Notes: generated by a model not told the origin, from the letters alone. Shown: positions 8,900 through 16,695, numbered from the stretch's first letter. The stretch: 49,043 nt of DNA from CAYYYA01 sp964517065 (GCA_964517065.1 CAZFBK010000008.1:1-49043); one strand, 5' to 3'. A program made the numbers and translations.

Positions 8900-9886
8900 A
8901 TGTTAGTTAAGAACTATTTAAAAACCAAGAAACTAAAAAGCGATAGCACCCGCGCTGGATTTGGTAGAGGGTTGGTTGAAGCTGCGCAGAAGAACAAACA
9001 GATTGTGGCTTTGACTGCTGACTTGTCAGAATCAACGAAGCTCTTGGATTTTGAGCAGAAGTTTCCCGAGCGCTATTTTGATGTCGGTGTAGCCGAGCAG
9101 AATCTGGCAGGAGTGGCTGCTGGATTAGCTTTGAGCGGTAAGATTCCTTTCATGACTTCCTATGCGGTCTTCTCTCCGGGGCGCAATTGGGATCAGATCC
9201 GCGTCAGCATTGCTTACAATCAAGCTAATGTAAAAATTGTCAGTACTCATGCCGGTCTCAATGTCGGTCCGGATGGTGCTACGCATCAAGGACTAGAAGA
9301 TATCGCCTTAATGCGAGTCTTGCCGAATATGACCGTAATAGTTCCAGCTGACGCTGAGCAAGCCCGTCAGGCTACCATCGCGATCAGTCGCCTCCAAGGG
9401 CCTGTCTACTTACGCTTAACTCGCTCCAATACACCGGTTTTTATTGATGCAAAGAATAACTTCAAATTGGGTCAGGCTCAAGTACTGCAAACCGGCAGTG
9501 ATGTAACCTTGATTGTCTGTGGACCACTGGTCTATCAGACATTATTAGCCGTAGAAGCTTTGAAGCGTCATCATATTGCTGCAACAGTCATTAACTGTCA
9601 TACGATCAAGCCGCTCGATGTGAAGACTATTCTGGCTAGCGTGAAAAAAACCAAAGCAGTAGTGACAGTAGAGGAGCATCAGCGGGCTGGTGGCTTAGGC
9701 TCTGCAATAGCCGAGACGTTAGCAGTTCAGTATCCGGTGCCACAGGAGTTTGTAGCTGTAGATGATACCTTCGGAGAGTCGGGACAAGCAGATGAGTTGT
9801 TGCAGAAGTATGGTTTGACGGTGGAGCATATTATAACCGCAGCAATTAAAGTTATAGGGCGTAAAGAAAAAAGTTCTAAGCTCTAA
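8900..9886 (+). CDS. Transketolase, C-terminal subunit
   Basis: This 328-residue protein supplies the pyrimidine-binding and C-terminal domains of the split transketolase whose other half is at 7969-8820. Motifs: FDVGVAEQNLAGVAAGLA (the conserved Glu that activates thiamine diphosphate), HAGLNVGPDGATHQGLEDIA, LRLTRSNTPVF, and EEHQRAGGLGSAIAE in the C-terminal domain. A 1-deoxyxylulose-5-phosphate synthase half is excluded by the separate N-terminal gene of transketolase type. Its 3' end runs into an AAGTTCTAAG word repeat. Confidence 0.92.
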   Translation: MLVKNYLKTKKLKSDSTRAGFGRGLVEAAQKNKQIVALTADLSESTKLLDFEQKFPERYFDVGVAEQNLAGVAAGLALSGKIPFMTSYAVFSPGRNWDQIRVSIAYNQANVKIVSTHAGLNVGPDGATHQGLEDIALMRVLPNMTVIVPADAEQARQATIAISRLQGPVYLRLTRSNTPVFIDAKNNFKLGQAQVLQTGSDVTLIVCGPLVYQTLLAVEALKRHHIAATVINCHTIKPLDVKTILASVKKTKAVVTVEEHQRAGGLGSAIAETLAVQYPVPQEFVAVDDTFGESGQADELLQKYGLTVEHIITAAIKVIGRKEKSSKL

Positions 9887-10178
9887 GTTCGAAGTTCTAA
9901 ACAAGTTCAGAATTCAAAGCTTCAAAGCTCTCATTCCTCTGGTCATTGCGACACTCGTACTCGAGTGAAGCAATCTCTAATAACCTCCTTATAAAAACTA
10001 CTCAATATATAGACTAGACTGCCCGCCTCGCCGTAACGAGCTGCGACGAGTCGAGGCGGGCTTCCCCTCGACAAGCTCGGGGCAGGCTAGAGCGGCTCGA
10101 GACGCTAAGCGTCTCTCGCAGAAACCAGGTGGTATGCGATGTTTAGAACTTAGGATTTTGAACTTAGAACTTCTTGCA
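9868..10178. repeat. TTCTAAG word foldback whose loop holds repeat copy A
   Basis: AAGTTCTAAGCTCTAAGTTC words at 9868-9925 are complementary to GTTTAGAACTTAGGATTTTG and similar words at about 10138-10178. The 192-bp dispersed repeat copy A lies between the two arms, as if inserted in the loop of an older hairpin. No gene is visible in the whole 9887-10252 gap. Confidence 0.65.
9942..10133 (+). repeat. Dispersed mosaic repeat, copy A (reference orientation)
   Basis: The shared left end runs from GTCATTGCGACACTCGTAC through GAAGCAATCTCTAATA to ACTCAATATATAGACTAGAC; the shared right end is CTCGCAGAAACCAGGTGGT. Between them stand three palindromic modules: CCCGCCTCGCCG...GAGTCGAGGCGGG, CCCCTCGACAAGCTCGGGG, and GAGACGCTAAGCGTCTC. 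Copies B and C are inverted and copy D is direct. It contains no open frame of interest. Confidence 0.85.
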
Positions 10179-10220
10179 TCTAAAATAATCTTCGCTCTTA
10201 CACCTTTGTCAAAAAGGTTG

Positions 10221-10226
10221 TATAAT
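10221..10226 (+). promoter_or_regulatory. -10 box (TATAAT) for the Cys-rich secreted protein
   Basis: TATAAT 26 bases before the ATG at 10253. A weak TTACAC at 10198-10203 has a 17-base spacer and could serve as -35. Confidence 0.5.
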
Positions 10227-10252
10227 AAACTCACTTACAATTTATCAACATT

Positions 10253-10972
10253 ATGCCAACCAAAAGAAAAACAAAGTCCAAGGTTGCTGCTGTCAGTGCA
10301 CCGACAGTCAGTCACCCCAAAGAAACGCATCTCGATATCCGCGACCAAATCATCACCGTGGTTCTTATGATCTCGGTTTTTCTTTTGGGTTTATTATTCA
10401 CTGATCAGATGTCTCGGGCGATGGCAGCAGTTATGAACAGTGGCTACCAACAGCAATTAAGCATCGGACCGACGCTTGGTCAGAGTGTTCCTATTACTAC
10501 AGGATTAGCTACGAGTACAGTTGTTGCAATGAACGGAGGAGTTTCAATTAATTTTGATGTGCCTATTGGAAATATTTTGGGATACCAGATTTTCGTTGCT
10601 CCAAGCTCTACTCCTGTTTGGTTGGTGGATATCAATAGTTATGATTGCAGTCACAAACTCGTACATCAGACTCAAGGTGACAATCAAGTCAGTGCAGTAT
10701 GTATCTCCACTCCGGGCTCGCCGCTTATTCCTAATGCTGGTGATGCAGCCTTATTACGATATATCTACAGAGAAGGACCTAATCTCTGGTGTGGTGATGG
10801 TATGCTCAGCGGTTATGAGATGTGTGATGACGCGGCCTATAATGGACAACCCGGTCGTTGCAATCGTACCTGTGATGGTATGACGGCCGGTGGTACGAGT
10901 ACTACTACCCCGGTTCGTAAAGGGAATTTGATCCCACGTCAACCTCTTATACCTGTTGCCCCTATTCAATAG
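10253..10972 (+). CDS. Membrane-anchored protein with C-terminal Cys-rich CGDG motif
   Basis: The 239-residue protein has a lysine-rich cytoplasmic N terminus, one membrane helix (about 34-55: IITVVLMISVFLLGLLFT) and an extracellular remainder. Near the C terminus WCGDGMLSGYEMCDD followed by CNRTCDG matches the pattern of the DUF4215/Myxococcus-type cysteine-rich repeat (CGDG...E.CDD...C...C), which in other bacteria sits in secreted proteins. The tail is Thr/Pro-rich. The function is unknown. Together with the DUF378 gene it lies between inverted repeat copies A and B, and a terminator follows directly. Confidence 0.7.
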   Translation: MPTKRKTKSKVAAVSAPTVSHPKETHLDIRDQIITVVLMISVFLLGLLFTDQMSRAMAAVMNSGYQQQLSIGPTLGQSVPITTGLATSTVVAMNGGVSINFDVPIGNILGYQIFVAPSSTPVWLVDINSYDCSHKLVHQTQGDNQVSAVCISTPGSPLIPNAGDAALLRYIYREGPNLWCGDGMLSGYEMCDDAAYNGQPGRCNRTCDGMTAGGTSTTTPVRKGNLIPRQPLIPVAPIQ

Positions 10973-10984
10973 ACAAAAGAAAAG

Positions 10985-11010
10985 CGGCCTCCTTGACGAG
11001 GTCGTTTTTT
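10985..11010 (+). terminator. Rho-independent terminator
   Basis: CGGCCTC, a CTTGAC loop and GAGGTCG (7-bp stem with one G-U pair) are followed by TTTTTT. Confidence 0.85.
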
Positions 11011-11023
11011 GTTCTCGGGATTA

Positions 11024-11032
11024 TGCTATAAT
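11024..11032 (+). promoter_or_regulatory. Extended -10 promoter (TGCTATAAT) for the DUF378 gene
   Basis: The same TGCTATAAT box as upstream of trxB. It gives a leader of about 95 bases before the ATG at 11133. Confidence 0.6.
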
Positions 11033-11132
11033 TAATGGTAACAGACCGGTTGTGGAATATTGCAATGATAGGAACAGCCTAATGTCTGCCCTCAAACTAT
11101 ATGCAAACAACAGATCGAAGGGAGGTGATAGA

Positions 11133-11345
11133 ATGAAAGGATTACACATGATTGCTTGGATTCTTTTGGTTATTGGCGGTTTGAACTGGTTATTATTCGC
11201 TCTTACCGGTCAGGACGTAGGTACTTGGCTCGGCGGAATGGATAGTATGGTGGCGAAAGTCATCTACATCTTAGTTGGTTTATCAGCTATTTACGAACTC
11301 TTCACCCACAAGGCTAATTGTAAGGCTTGCGGTAAAGGAATGTAG
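11133..11345 (+). CDS. DUF378 family small membrane protein (YuzA-like)
   Basis: A 70-residue integral membrane protein with two helices. The N terminus KGLHMIAWILLVIGGLNW is diagnostic of the family, whose function is unknown. The C terminus ends in a cysteine pair (NCKACGKGM). The start is fixed by GGGAGGTGAT 8 bases before this ATG, one of the few strong Shine-Dalgarno sites in the window outside the GC-rich islands. An in-frame ATG at 10956 is rejected because the longer frame would run through the terminator and promoter. The strong ribosome site and repeat-flanked position may mean acquisition, which is an inference. Confidence 0.85.
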   Translation: MKGLHMIAWILLVIGGLNWLLFALTGQDVGTWLGGMDSMVAKVIYILVGLSAIYELFTHKANCKACGKGM

Positions 11346-11347
11346 AA

Positions 11348-11390
11348 CACAATAAAAAATCTGCCGTTCGTCGGCAGATTTTTTATTGTG
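11348..11390. terminator. Bidirectional terminator, 19-bp perfect stem
   Basis: CACAATAAAAAATCTGCCG and its exact complement enclose TTCGT. Either strand ends in T-rich sequence, so it can stop the DUF378 transcript. Confidence 0.9.
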
Positions 11391-11409
11391 CAAATTCGAA
11401 ACTCTATCT

Positions 11410-11602
11410 ACCACTTGGTTTCTGCGAGAGACGCTTAGCGTCTCGAGCCGCTCTAGCCTGCCCCGAGCTTGTCGAGGGGAAGCCCGCCTCGACTCGCCGA
11501 AGCTCGTTACGGCGAGGCGGGCAGTCTAGTCTAATCGACCGCCGAGCCCTATAAGGAATCTATTAGAGATTGCTTCACTCGAGTACGAGTTTCGCAATGA
11601 CC
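11410..11602 (-). repeat. Dispersed mosaic repeat, copy B (inverted)
   Basis: Nearly the exact inverse of copy A, with the same three palindromic modules in the same order and the same ends (CCACTTGGTTTCTGCGAG to TTTCGCAATGACC). A and B form 190-bp inverted repeats 1.28 kb apart around 10253-11345. TTCGAA-type words flank it (11391-11400 and 11615-11640). Confidence 0.85.
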
Positions 11603-11636
11603 AAGCGACGGCGGTTTCGAACTTGAGACTTAGAAC

Positions 11637-12380
11637 TTATTTAATAATTACAGTCGTATTGAGGTCCGCCCAATTGTACAACCGTTCCATGTTGGCGTAG
11701 CTGACATTGACGCAGCCGTGGCTCATCGGTTGACCGAATTTGTTGTGCCAGTAAGCACCATGGATATAGTAGCCGTATTTTTTTTGGACAAACAGTAAGT
11801 TCCATTTGGTATTGGGATAGTCATAGTTCGCTCCGCCGTAATGTACTACTGGGCGTTTTTTCAAAATTGTAAATGTTCCCACGGGAGTCGGTGTGTATTT
11901 CAAACCGGAAGAAATCTTGAAACTATCGAGCGTGGTGCTGGCAAAAGAGTATTCCAGAGTTTGAGTTTTCAGGTCTACTCTAATTGTTTTGGGTATCAGA
12001 TCGGTTTTGCTAGACAGAGGATCGTGTCCGCTGTTGACTTCCTCGCCATCTTTGAAGCCATCGCTATCAGTATCGGGATTTTTGACATTGGTGCCGAGCT
12101 TAATCTCCCAATCATCAGACAGGCTGTCTTTGTCAGTGTCTAAGGATTTGAGCATTTTTTTATTTCCAACAAGTGGTGAGTAGCCATTGGCAACTTCTTC
12201 ACCATCAAGAAAGCCATCGCTATCAGTATCAGCCAGCGCTGGATCGGTGCCGTAGACAGAAATTTCTTGTTGGTCTGACAGACCGTCGTTGTCTTGATCA
12301 ATGGTTTCGGCTCGTAGAGAGCGAGCTGAAAATACCATGGTAATGATTAATAAAAAAATAAGACCTCGACAATATTTCAT
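11637..12380 (-). CDS. Secreted L,D-transpeptidase (YkuD domain) with DxDxDG repeats
   Basis: It probably forms 3-3 crosslinks in peptidoglycan or attaches proteins to it, outside the membrane. The 247-residue chain has a signal peptide (1-24, ending SLRAE), then four calcium-type repeats (DQDNDGLSD, DTDSDGFLDGEE, DTDKDSLSD, DTDSDGFKDGEE; about 27-125), then a YkuD domain. HGAYWHNKFG followed by SHGCVN supplies the catalytic His and Cys. The domain mix resembles the surface protein at 3826-5619. The gene is expressed alone from a promoter directly at its start codon. The fold and active site are clear; the partner or substrate is not. Confidence 0.88.
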   Translation of the reverse strand: MKYCRGLIFLLIITMVFSARSLRAETIDQDNDGLSDQQEISVYGTDPALADTDSDGFLDGEEVANGYSPLVGNKKMLKSLDTDKDSLSDDWEIKLGTNVKNPDTDSDGFKDGEEVNSGHDPLSSKTDLIPKTIRVDLKTQTLEYSFASTTLDSFKISSGLKYTPTPVGTFTILKKRPVVHYGGANYDYPNTKWNLLFVQKKYGYYIHGAYWHNKFGQPMSHGCVNVSYANMERLYNWADLNTTVIIK

Positions 12381-12386
12381 GCTATA

Positions 12387-12395
12387 AGTATAGCA
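12387..12395 (-). promoter_or_regulatory. Extended -10 promoter (TGCTATACT), apparently leaderless
   Basis: On the minus strand TGCTATACT ends 6 bases before the ATG, so transcription would start at the ATG itself. No Shine-Dalgarno is possible on such a transcript. Confidence 0.65.
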
Positions 12396-12418
12396 CGTTC
12401 ATATTTCAGAAGGAGGAC

Positions 12419-13189
12419 TTATTCTAAAAGCAGTAGTGACGCCATAATCAGGACACCAAAGGAGATGGCTAGTACTTGAGCTATAGTGTCTCGGAGTCGA
12501 GTGTGCTCTTTTAACTCTGGTAAGAGATCGCTACCAGCGATGTAAATGAAGCCGCCAGCGGTGATGGGAAGTAGGTAAGCAATGAGCGCTTCATGATTCG
12601 CGACAAAGATAAACGGAATAAGAGCGCCGACGATAGCTGTCAGTGCTGATAGAAAGTTCCAAAGGAGAGCCTGACCTCTTCGCATACCCGTGTGTAGTAA
12701 GATAGCGTAGTTACCAAACTCTTGGGGGATTTCATGGGCGATAACTGCAATAGTGGTGGCGATACCGGTAGTAGGATTGATTAAGAAAGAGGCGGCAATT
12801 AACAAACCGTCAATGAAGTTATGAAGCGCATCGCCGAAGATGATAGTGTAGGCGTAGGGCTCAATACCTTTAGCCTCTCGATGCTCGGGGTGATGAGGAT
12901 TATCAACTTCATGACTATGGCGCCATTTGAGAATTTTCTCTAGAACAAAAAATAATAATAAACCGCCAATGATCCCAAAAGCGGTCAGTAATTTTGACTC
13001 GTTCTGATAGGCCTCTGGCAAGAGATGGATAAAGGTGTCGCCAAAGAGTGCCCCGACGGACATATACACCAAAAACAAGACTACCCTTTGCATAGCCTTA
13101 CCTTTGAAACGGATAGTGAAGACTCCAATTAAGGAAATCAAACTAACAATGAAGGTGGCTAGTAGACTCGAGGTCAAAGCGTTAATCAT
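12419..13189 (-). CDS. ZIP family divalent metal transporter
   Basis: A 256-residue membrane protein with about eight helices that would move zinc or another divalent metal into the cytoplasm. The helix IV and V motifs of the family are present: DALHNFIDGLLIA and AHEIPQEFGNYAIL, whose His, Asn, Asp and Glu residues line the metal path. The loop between helices III and IV is His-rich (HSHEVDNPHHPEHRE), as is usual. It follows a lipoprotein and a small membrane protein on the same strand, with which it probably forms an operon. Confidence 0.9.
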   Translation of the reverse strand: MINALTSSLLATFIVSLISLIGVFTIRFKGKAMQRVVLFLVYMSVGALFGDTFIHLLPEAYQNESKLLTAFGIIGGLLLFFVLEKILKWRHSHEVDNPHHPEHREAKGIEPYAYTIIFGDALHNFIDGLLIAASFLINPTTGIATTIAVIAHEIPQEFGNYAILLHTGMRRGQALLWNFLSALTAIVGALIPFIFVANHEALIAYLLPITAGGFIYIAGSDLLPELKEHTRLRDTIAQVLAISFGVLIMASLLLLE

Positions 13190-13237
13190 AGGATAATGGT
13201 ACTGGCAGAGGTTAGATGTGTCAATTCTGAAACCGAG

Positions 13238-13612
13238 TTATTCTGCTCTGATGATATTACCCTCAAGATCCAGCTCAACGAAATGGTGAGCAGTACCGTT
13301 GCGATAATTCGCGCACTGATTTTCTGGTTGGTCATCGGTGGGGATGCGCGGGCTATGTACAATATCAGCTACCCAATCATCGACGATGCGATTGCTCAGA
13401 CACGGACCGTCGGTAAGATCATCTTCTAGAGCTTGCTTTTGTTGGAAAGTAATTTTCGCTTGCGCAATTGCTAAGTTACGTTCCGCTGCATGACCTTTGG
13501 GGATAGCGCCGAGTCCTGTCGTAGCATCCACAGTGCTATTAATATTCTGCTGGACCTGACAGCCGGTAGTCAGCCAGATGATATAGACAAGAGTTGTAAT
13601 TGCTCGTCTCAT
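13238..13612 (-). CDS. Small putative lipoprotein
   Basis: 124 residues with a basic N terminus, a short hydrophobic stretch and a lipobox-like TTGC at 15-18, so the mature protein is probably lipid-anchored at Cys18. LspA, which would process it, is encoded at 36780-37205. The remainder is soluble with two further cysteines, possibly a disulfide. I recognise no domain. It starts 7 bases after the preceding gene and lies 48 bases before the ZIP gene. Confidence 0.65.
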   Translation of the reverse strand: MRRAITTLVYIIWLTTGCQVQQNINSTVDATTGLGAIPKGHAAERNLAIAQAKITFQQKQALEDDLTDGPCLSNRIVDDWVADIVHSPRIPTDDQPENQCANYRNGTAHHFVELDLEGNIIRAE

Positions 13613-13619
13613 CTGTATG

Positions 13620-13943
13620 TTAGTTGAAACGGAAGATCGTCATGGATAGGACACTAAGGAAGGTAATGACGCCCATCCAAGCAATGGTAACGCCTAATAA
13701 CTTTATGGCTTCTGTTTTCTTACCGTCCAGATAAAGCATAATAGGCTGGCCAAGGACCAGACTGGCTTCGATAGCAGCCGAGATGACGAAGACCATCAGG
13801 AAGGTGGCGGGCATGAGGAAATTGTCTTCTTTGGGCATCAGCGGTCCGAAGGTGAATGCCAGCCAAGCCAAAGCGATGATATAGAAGGCGCCGAGCGCGG
13901 CATTGATCAGGCCTTGAGTAGGGAGAGACTTTATAACTTTCAT
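13620..13943 (-). CDS. Small membrane protein, unknown function
   Basis: 107 residues with three predicted helices (about 15-32, 45-66, 83-104) and no recognised motif. It is the first gene of a minus-strand group with the lipoprotein and the ZIP transporter. Confidence 0.65.
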   Translation of the reverse strand: MKVIKSLPTQGLINAALGAFYIIALAWLAFTFGPLMPKEDNFLMPATFLMVFVISAAIEASLVLGQPIMLYLDGKKTEAIKLLGVTIAWMGVITFLSVLSMTIFRFN

Positions 13944-13983
13944 AGTGTAAAGAGTTAATTGATTATGGTTTTAGTATAACATA

Positions 13984-14008
13984 AAACTTCAGTGTTAAAC
14001 TGAAGTTT
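13984..14008 (-). terminator. Terminator of the cytochrome-b5-like operon
   Basis: AAACTTCAGT and its complement enclose GTTAA, followed on the minus strand by TTATGTTATA. It lies downstream of the gene at 14068. Confidence 0.7.
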
Positions 14009-14018
14009 AGTGGTTGAT

Positions 14019-14052
14019 CGAGATGAGAACGCTGAGCGTTCCTGAGCTCGAT
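14019..14052. repeat. Small GC-rich palindrome
   Basis: GAACGCTGAGCGTTC sits inside flanking CGAG/CTCG arms. It is of the same kind as the GACGCTAAGCGTC module in repeat copies A and B. Confidence 0.55.
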
Positions 14053-14067
14053 GGAGTGGCTAGAGCG

Positions 14068-14394
14068 TTACTTCTCTATTGATGACACTGAATTATGCCT
14101 AATCGTTGGATCGAGTGGCGCAGCTGAAAGACGAGTGCGCCGTTTCAGATATATTGGGTAGAAGTATAGATAAAGCCCAGTCAGCATCATAGCACCTAGT
14201 ACTATAACAAAGAGAAGGCTTAACTGATTATGGATGTAGCGGAGCATACCAAGATCAAGGTGTAACACTTGACTGAATTGTGGGTATTTCATAGCAAGTC
14301 CTGTCACGCCCATTATCAATATCAAGGTAGATACCGCAAGTAAAATAATGCGATGTAATTTTCTGGAATAGATATATAATGTTTTACTAATCAT
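14068..14394 (-). CDS. Two-helix PepSY-associated-type membrane protein
   Basis: 108 residues with two helices (about 16-34 and 56-79). The layout RKLHRIILLAVSTLILIMGVTG, a short extracytoplasmic loop, then LRYIHNQLSLLFVIVLG resembles the membrane segments of PepSY-type proteins. It has histidines at 14, 45 and 55 near the membrane borders that could bind heme or metal, but this is not shown. The gene starts 5 bases after a tandem cytochrome-b5-like gene, so the two probably act together, perhaps in electron transfer across the membrane. Confidence 0.6.
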   Translation of the reverse strand: MISKTLYIYSRKLHRIILLAVSTLILIMGVTGLAMKYPQFSQVLHLDLGMLRYIHNQLSLLFVIVLGAMMLTGLYLYFYPIYLKRRTRLSAAPLDPTIRHNSVSSIEK

Positions 14395-14399
14395 AGGTT

Positions 14400-15242
14400 T
14401 TAATCATCGTCATTATCATCGTCACCACGTTGTGTTGCCACTGGCGCAGGAGCTTGCTCAATATTTTGTATTTGTTGTGTCGTTACGCTGCTATTTACGA
14501 TACCGATGCGGTAATTATCTAATATTGAATAGGCGTTGGTCGAATGCGAACCACTACTACCTCGCGTCTGAAAGGCTTGTGTCGCCTCTTGGCCACAGTA
14601 CGGAATAATCCGATTGGCTCCACCGGGGTGTAGGTTCAAATAACCCGATACAGCATATACTGTATTTGAAATAATGAGCCAGCAATTCCCAGCTGTCGAA
14701 TGTTGTGAGACAGTAGCTACCGTTAGCGTGGTGCCAGTGGAAGGATTTGTTGGAGCTGGGGTTTGTTGAGTCGGGGTCACGGATGGGGGCGTTGCGGTCA
14801 CTGTATTAGTAATATTTGATGGCGAGATTGGTTGGCCAATAGGACCAACGAGAAGTTTCGATAATTCTTCCTTGGCGAAGGCTGTGTGCGTGCCGCTGCC
14901 ACCTCGCGTCTGAAAGGCCTGCGTCGCGTCTTGCCCACAGTACGGAATTATCCTGCTGGCACCACCTGGGTGTAGGTTCAAATAACCAGACACATCATAG
15001 ACAAATCCACTGATAGTAATCCAGCAGTCTTTTGATACATTATGGGTTGCTACTATGTCGTTATTTAGTGTCTCGATTGGCGCTATTGGTTCCGTAGTAG
15101 TGGTGGGCTGAGTGCTGGTTGGAGAGCTGGTTTGCCTATTCGCGAGTGCAACTGCCTGAAGTTGGTATTGTTGACCGTACCACCACGTGAGGTTGAGTAC
15201 GAACATAATACTCAGAAACCCGATAATAAATTCATTTTTCAT
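14400..15242 (-). CDS. Membrane-anchored protein with two cytochrome-b5-like heme domains
   Basis: 280 residues: an N-terminal membrane anchor (about 4-24), a Thr/Pro linker, a first b5-like domain (about 62-135), a second Pro/Thr linker, a second b5-like domain (about 175-250), and an acidic tail DDDNDDD. Each domain has the heme motif HPGG (His91 and His205) in the context SGYLNLHPGGA.RIIPYCGQ and a second histidine (His119 in SGTH, His233 in SGSH) as candidate axial ligands. The domains are close copies even at DNA level, which indicates internal duplication. An extracellular electron carrier is the likely role; the partner is unknown, but the two-helix protein directly downstream is the best candidate. 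Confidence 0.85.
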   Translation of the reverse strand: MKNEFIIGFLSIMFVLNLTWWYGQQYQLQAVALANRQTSSPTSTQPTTTTEPIAPIETLNNDIVATHNVSKDCWITISGFVYDVSGYLNLHPGGASRIIPYCGQDATQAFQTRGGSGTHTAFAKEELSKLLVGPIGQPISPSNITNTVTATPPSVTPTQQTPAPTNPSTGTTLTVATVSQHSTAGNCWLIISNTVYAVSGYLNLHPGGANRIIPYCGQEATQAFQTRGSSGSHSTNAYSILDNYRIGIVNSSVTTQQIQNIEQAPAPVATQRGDDDNDDD

Positions 15243-15385
15243 AGAAGTCTATTAGATAGAGTATCAGGTATAGAGACGTAATGAAAGGCAGATACTTACG
15301 GTAGACTACCCCTGGGTTAGTCTCATGATAATAATAATCATTGTAACAAAGGTGAGTACCTGTCCAGAATAACGTGTCTAAAAGA

Positions 15386-15414
15386 TTGACAAGGTCTATA
15401 TTAAATGGTATTTT
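15386..15414 (+). promoter_or_regulatory. Promoter of the tRNA genes
   Basis: TTGACA (15386-15391), a 17-base spacer and TATTTT (15409-15414). A TATAAT near 15429 is an alternative -10. Either gives a short precursor before tRNA-Arg. Confidence 0.5.
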
Positions 15415-15456
15415 CATTGAAGTTTTATAATAAAAACTGCCTAGAATCGTCGACTG

Positions 15457-15531
15457 GTCCCCGTAGTTCAATGGATAGAATAGAAGCCTTCTAAGCTTTA
15501 GATCCAAGTTCGATTCTTGGCGGGGACACCA
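15457..15531 (+). tRNA. tRNA-Arg(TCT)
   Basis: Acceptor arms GTCCCCG/CGGGGAC pair fully, discriminator A and CCA are encoded, and the T-loop is TTCGATT. The anticodon loop CTTCTAA gives anticodon TCT. The length is 75 bases including CCA. Confidence 0.95.
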
Positions 15532-15540
15532 CGCAGTAAG

Positions 15541-15640
15541 TAAAAACTAAAAATTCAAAAGTAAAAAATATAACTTAAAATTTAAAACTTTTGCCTTTTG
15601 ACCTGTTGTTTTAAATTTTGACTTTTGAGTTTTGACTTTC
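15541..15640. repeat. Foldback of AAAAGTCAAAA words between tRNA genes
   Basis: AAAATTCAAAAGTAAAAAAT on the left is answered by ATTTTGACTTTTGAGTTTTG on the right. The words are shared with the foldback at 28459-28552. Confidence 0.7.
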
Positions 15641-15646
15641 AACCAT

Positions 15647-15721
15647 GGCGGCTATAGTTCAATGGTAGAACACTGGTTTGTGGTACCAGTTACCTGGGTT
15701 CAATTCCCAGTAGCCGCCCCA
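15647..15721 (+). tRNA. tRNA-His(GTG)
   Basis: Acceptor GCGGCTA pairs with TAGCCGC; the extra G at -1 faces C73, as expected for tRNA-His. Anticodon loop TTGTGGT gives GTG. CCA is encoded. Confidence 0.95.
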
Positions 15722-15726
15722 CAAGA

Positions 15727-15757
15727 ATACTTCTCTAATGGGAAGTGTTTTTGTTTT
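15727..15757 (+). terminator. Terminator of the tRNA transcript
   Basis: ATACTTCTC, loop TAAT and GGGAAGTGT are followed by TTTTTGTTTTT. The hairpin covers an in-frame ATG at 15738, which is why the downstream gene is started at 15789. Confidence 0.8.
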
Positions 15758-15788
15758 TCCTCAAATACCGATATACTATAGTTACACT

Positions 15789-16688
15789 ATGTATCCATCA
15801 ATTGGTTTATTGGCTGCTTTCGTCGCTTTGCTCTGCTGGGGCTTTGGCGATTTTTTTATGCAGCGGTCTATTAGAGCAATTGGCAAAATGGAGGCGCTTT
15901 TTTTCATCACTATATTTGGTACGATTGTCCTCTTTCCATTCGTCAATGAGGAGATACCAATATTTTTGGTGGAGTCGCAATCAGCGCTGCTACTATTGCT
16001 AGCGGGCCTATTGAGCTTTGTCTCCGCCTATATGCAGTTTCATGCCTTAGAGAAAGGTAAGCTAGCAGCTGTAGAACCGGCGATGAGCCTCGAGTTGCCG
16101 GCAACTATTATCATCGGTATTTTTTTATTGCATGAACATCTGACCATTTGGCAACTGTTGTTGATCGCTGGAGTTTTTATCGGCGTGCTGGTCACGTCAG
16201 TTCATCGCCATCATCAGCATTGGTGGGGTAGACACAAATCTCGCAAGGTGGTGCTGGAAGCGGGAGTGCTTATGGCGGGGTTCGGCGCAATTGCTATGGC
16301 CGGCACGAATATCATGACCGGCTTGGCCAGTCGCGGTTCGTCACCATTGATGACAGTTTGGTTTATCCATACCTTATTGGCAATTATTAGTTTCGTCTGG
16401 CTCTTGTTAGCCGGCTCATTGCCGACGTTGATGCGAGATTTTCGCTCGCATGCCAAGGTTATTATCGCTATGGCCATTTTTGATAACGTTGCTTGGATTG
16501 CCTACAGCTTTGCCGTCTTATCTATCCCTATCGCTCTGACTATTGGAATCACGGAGAGCTACGTGGCTTTGGCAGTTTTCTTGGGATTACGCTTCAACCA
16601 TGAAAAATTTGAACGCCACCAAATTATTGGAGGCATCATTGCTATCGGTTGCAGTATTGCTCTAGGGATTATCAGTCAATCAATATAA
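15789..16688 (+). CDS. EamA/DMT-type membrane transporter
   Basis: 299 residues with about ten hydrophobic helices in two similar halves, each beginning with the small-residue-rich helices of the drug/metabolite transporter superfamily (SIGLLAAFVALLCWGFGDFF and GVLMAGFGAIAMAGTNIM). The substrate cannot be predicted. A TATACT box at 15772-15777 lies 11 bases before this ATG, giving a near-leaderless transcript. The longer start at 15738 would be inside the tRNA terminator. A small membrane protein follows after 7 bases. Confidence 0.8.
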   Translation: MYPSIGLLAAFVALLCWGFGDFFMQRSIRAIGKMEALFFITIFGTIVLFPFVNEEIPIFLVESQSALLLLLAGLLSFVSAYMQFHALEKGKLAAVEPAMSLELPATIIIGIFLLHEHLTIWQLLLIAGVFIGVLVTSVHRHHQHWWGRHKSRKVVLEAGVLMAGFGAIAMAGTNIMTGLASRGSSPLMTVWFIHTLLAIISFVWLLLAGSLPTLMRDFRSHAKVIIAMAIFDNVAWIAYSFAVLSIPIALTIGITESYVALAVFLGLRFNHEKFERHQIIGGIIAIGCSIALGIISQSI

Positions 16689-16695
16689 TACGACT

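Noticed and set aside
10956..11132. N-terminal extension of the DUF378 protein
   Set aside because: It would pass through a terminator and a promoter; a strong ribosome site marks 11133.
15232..15507. Minus-strand frame of 91 codons
   Set aside because: It covers most of tRNA-Arg and the tRNA promoter; the tRNA is certain.
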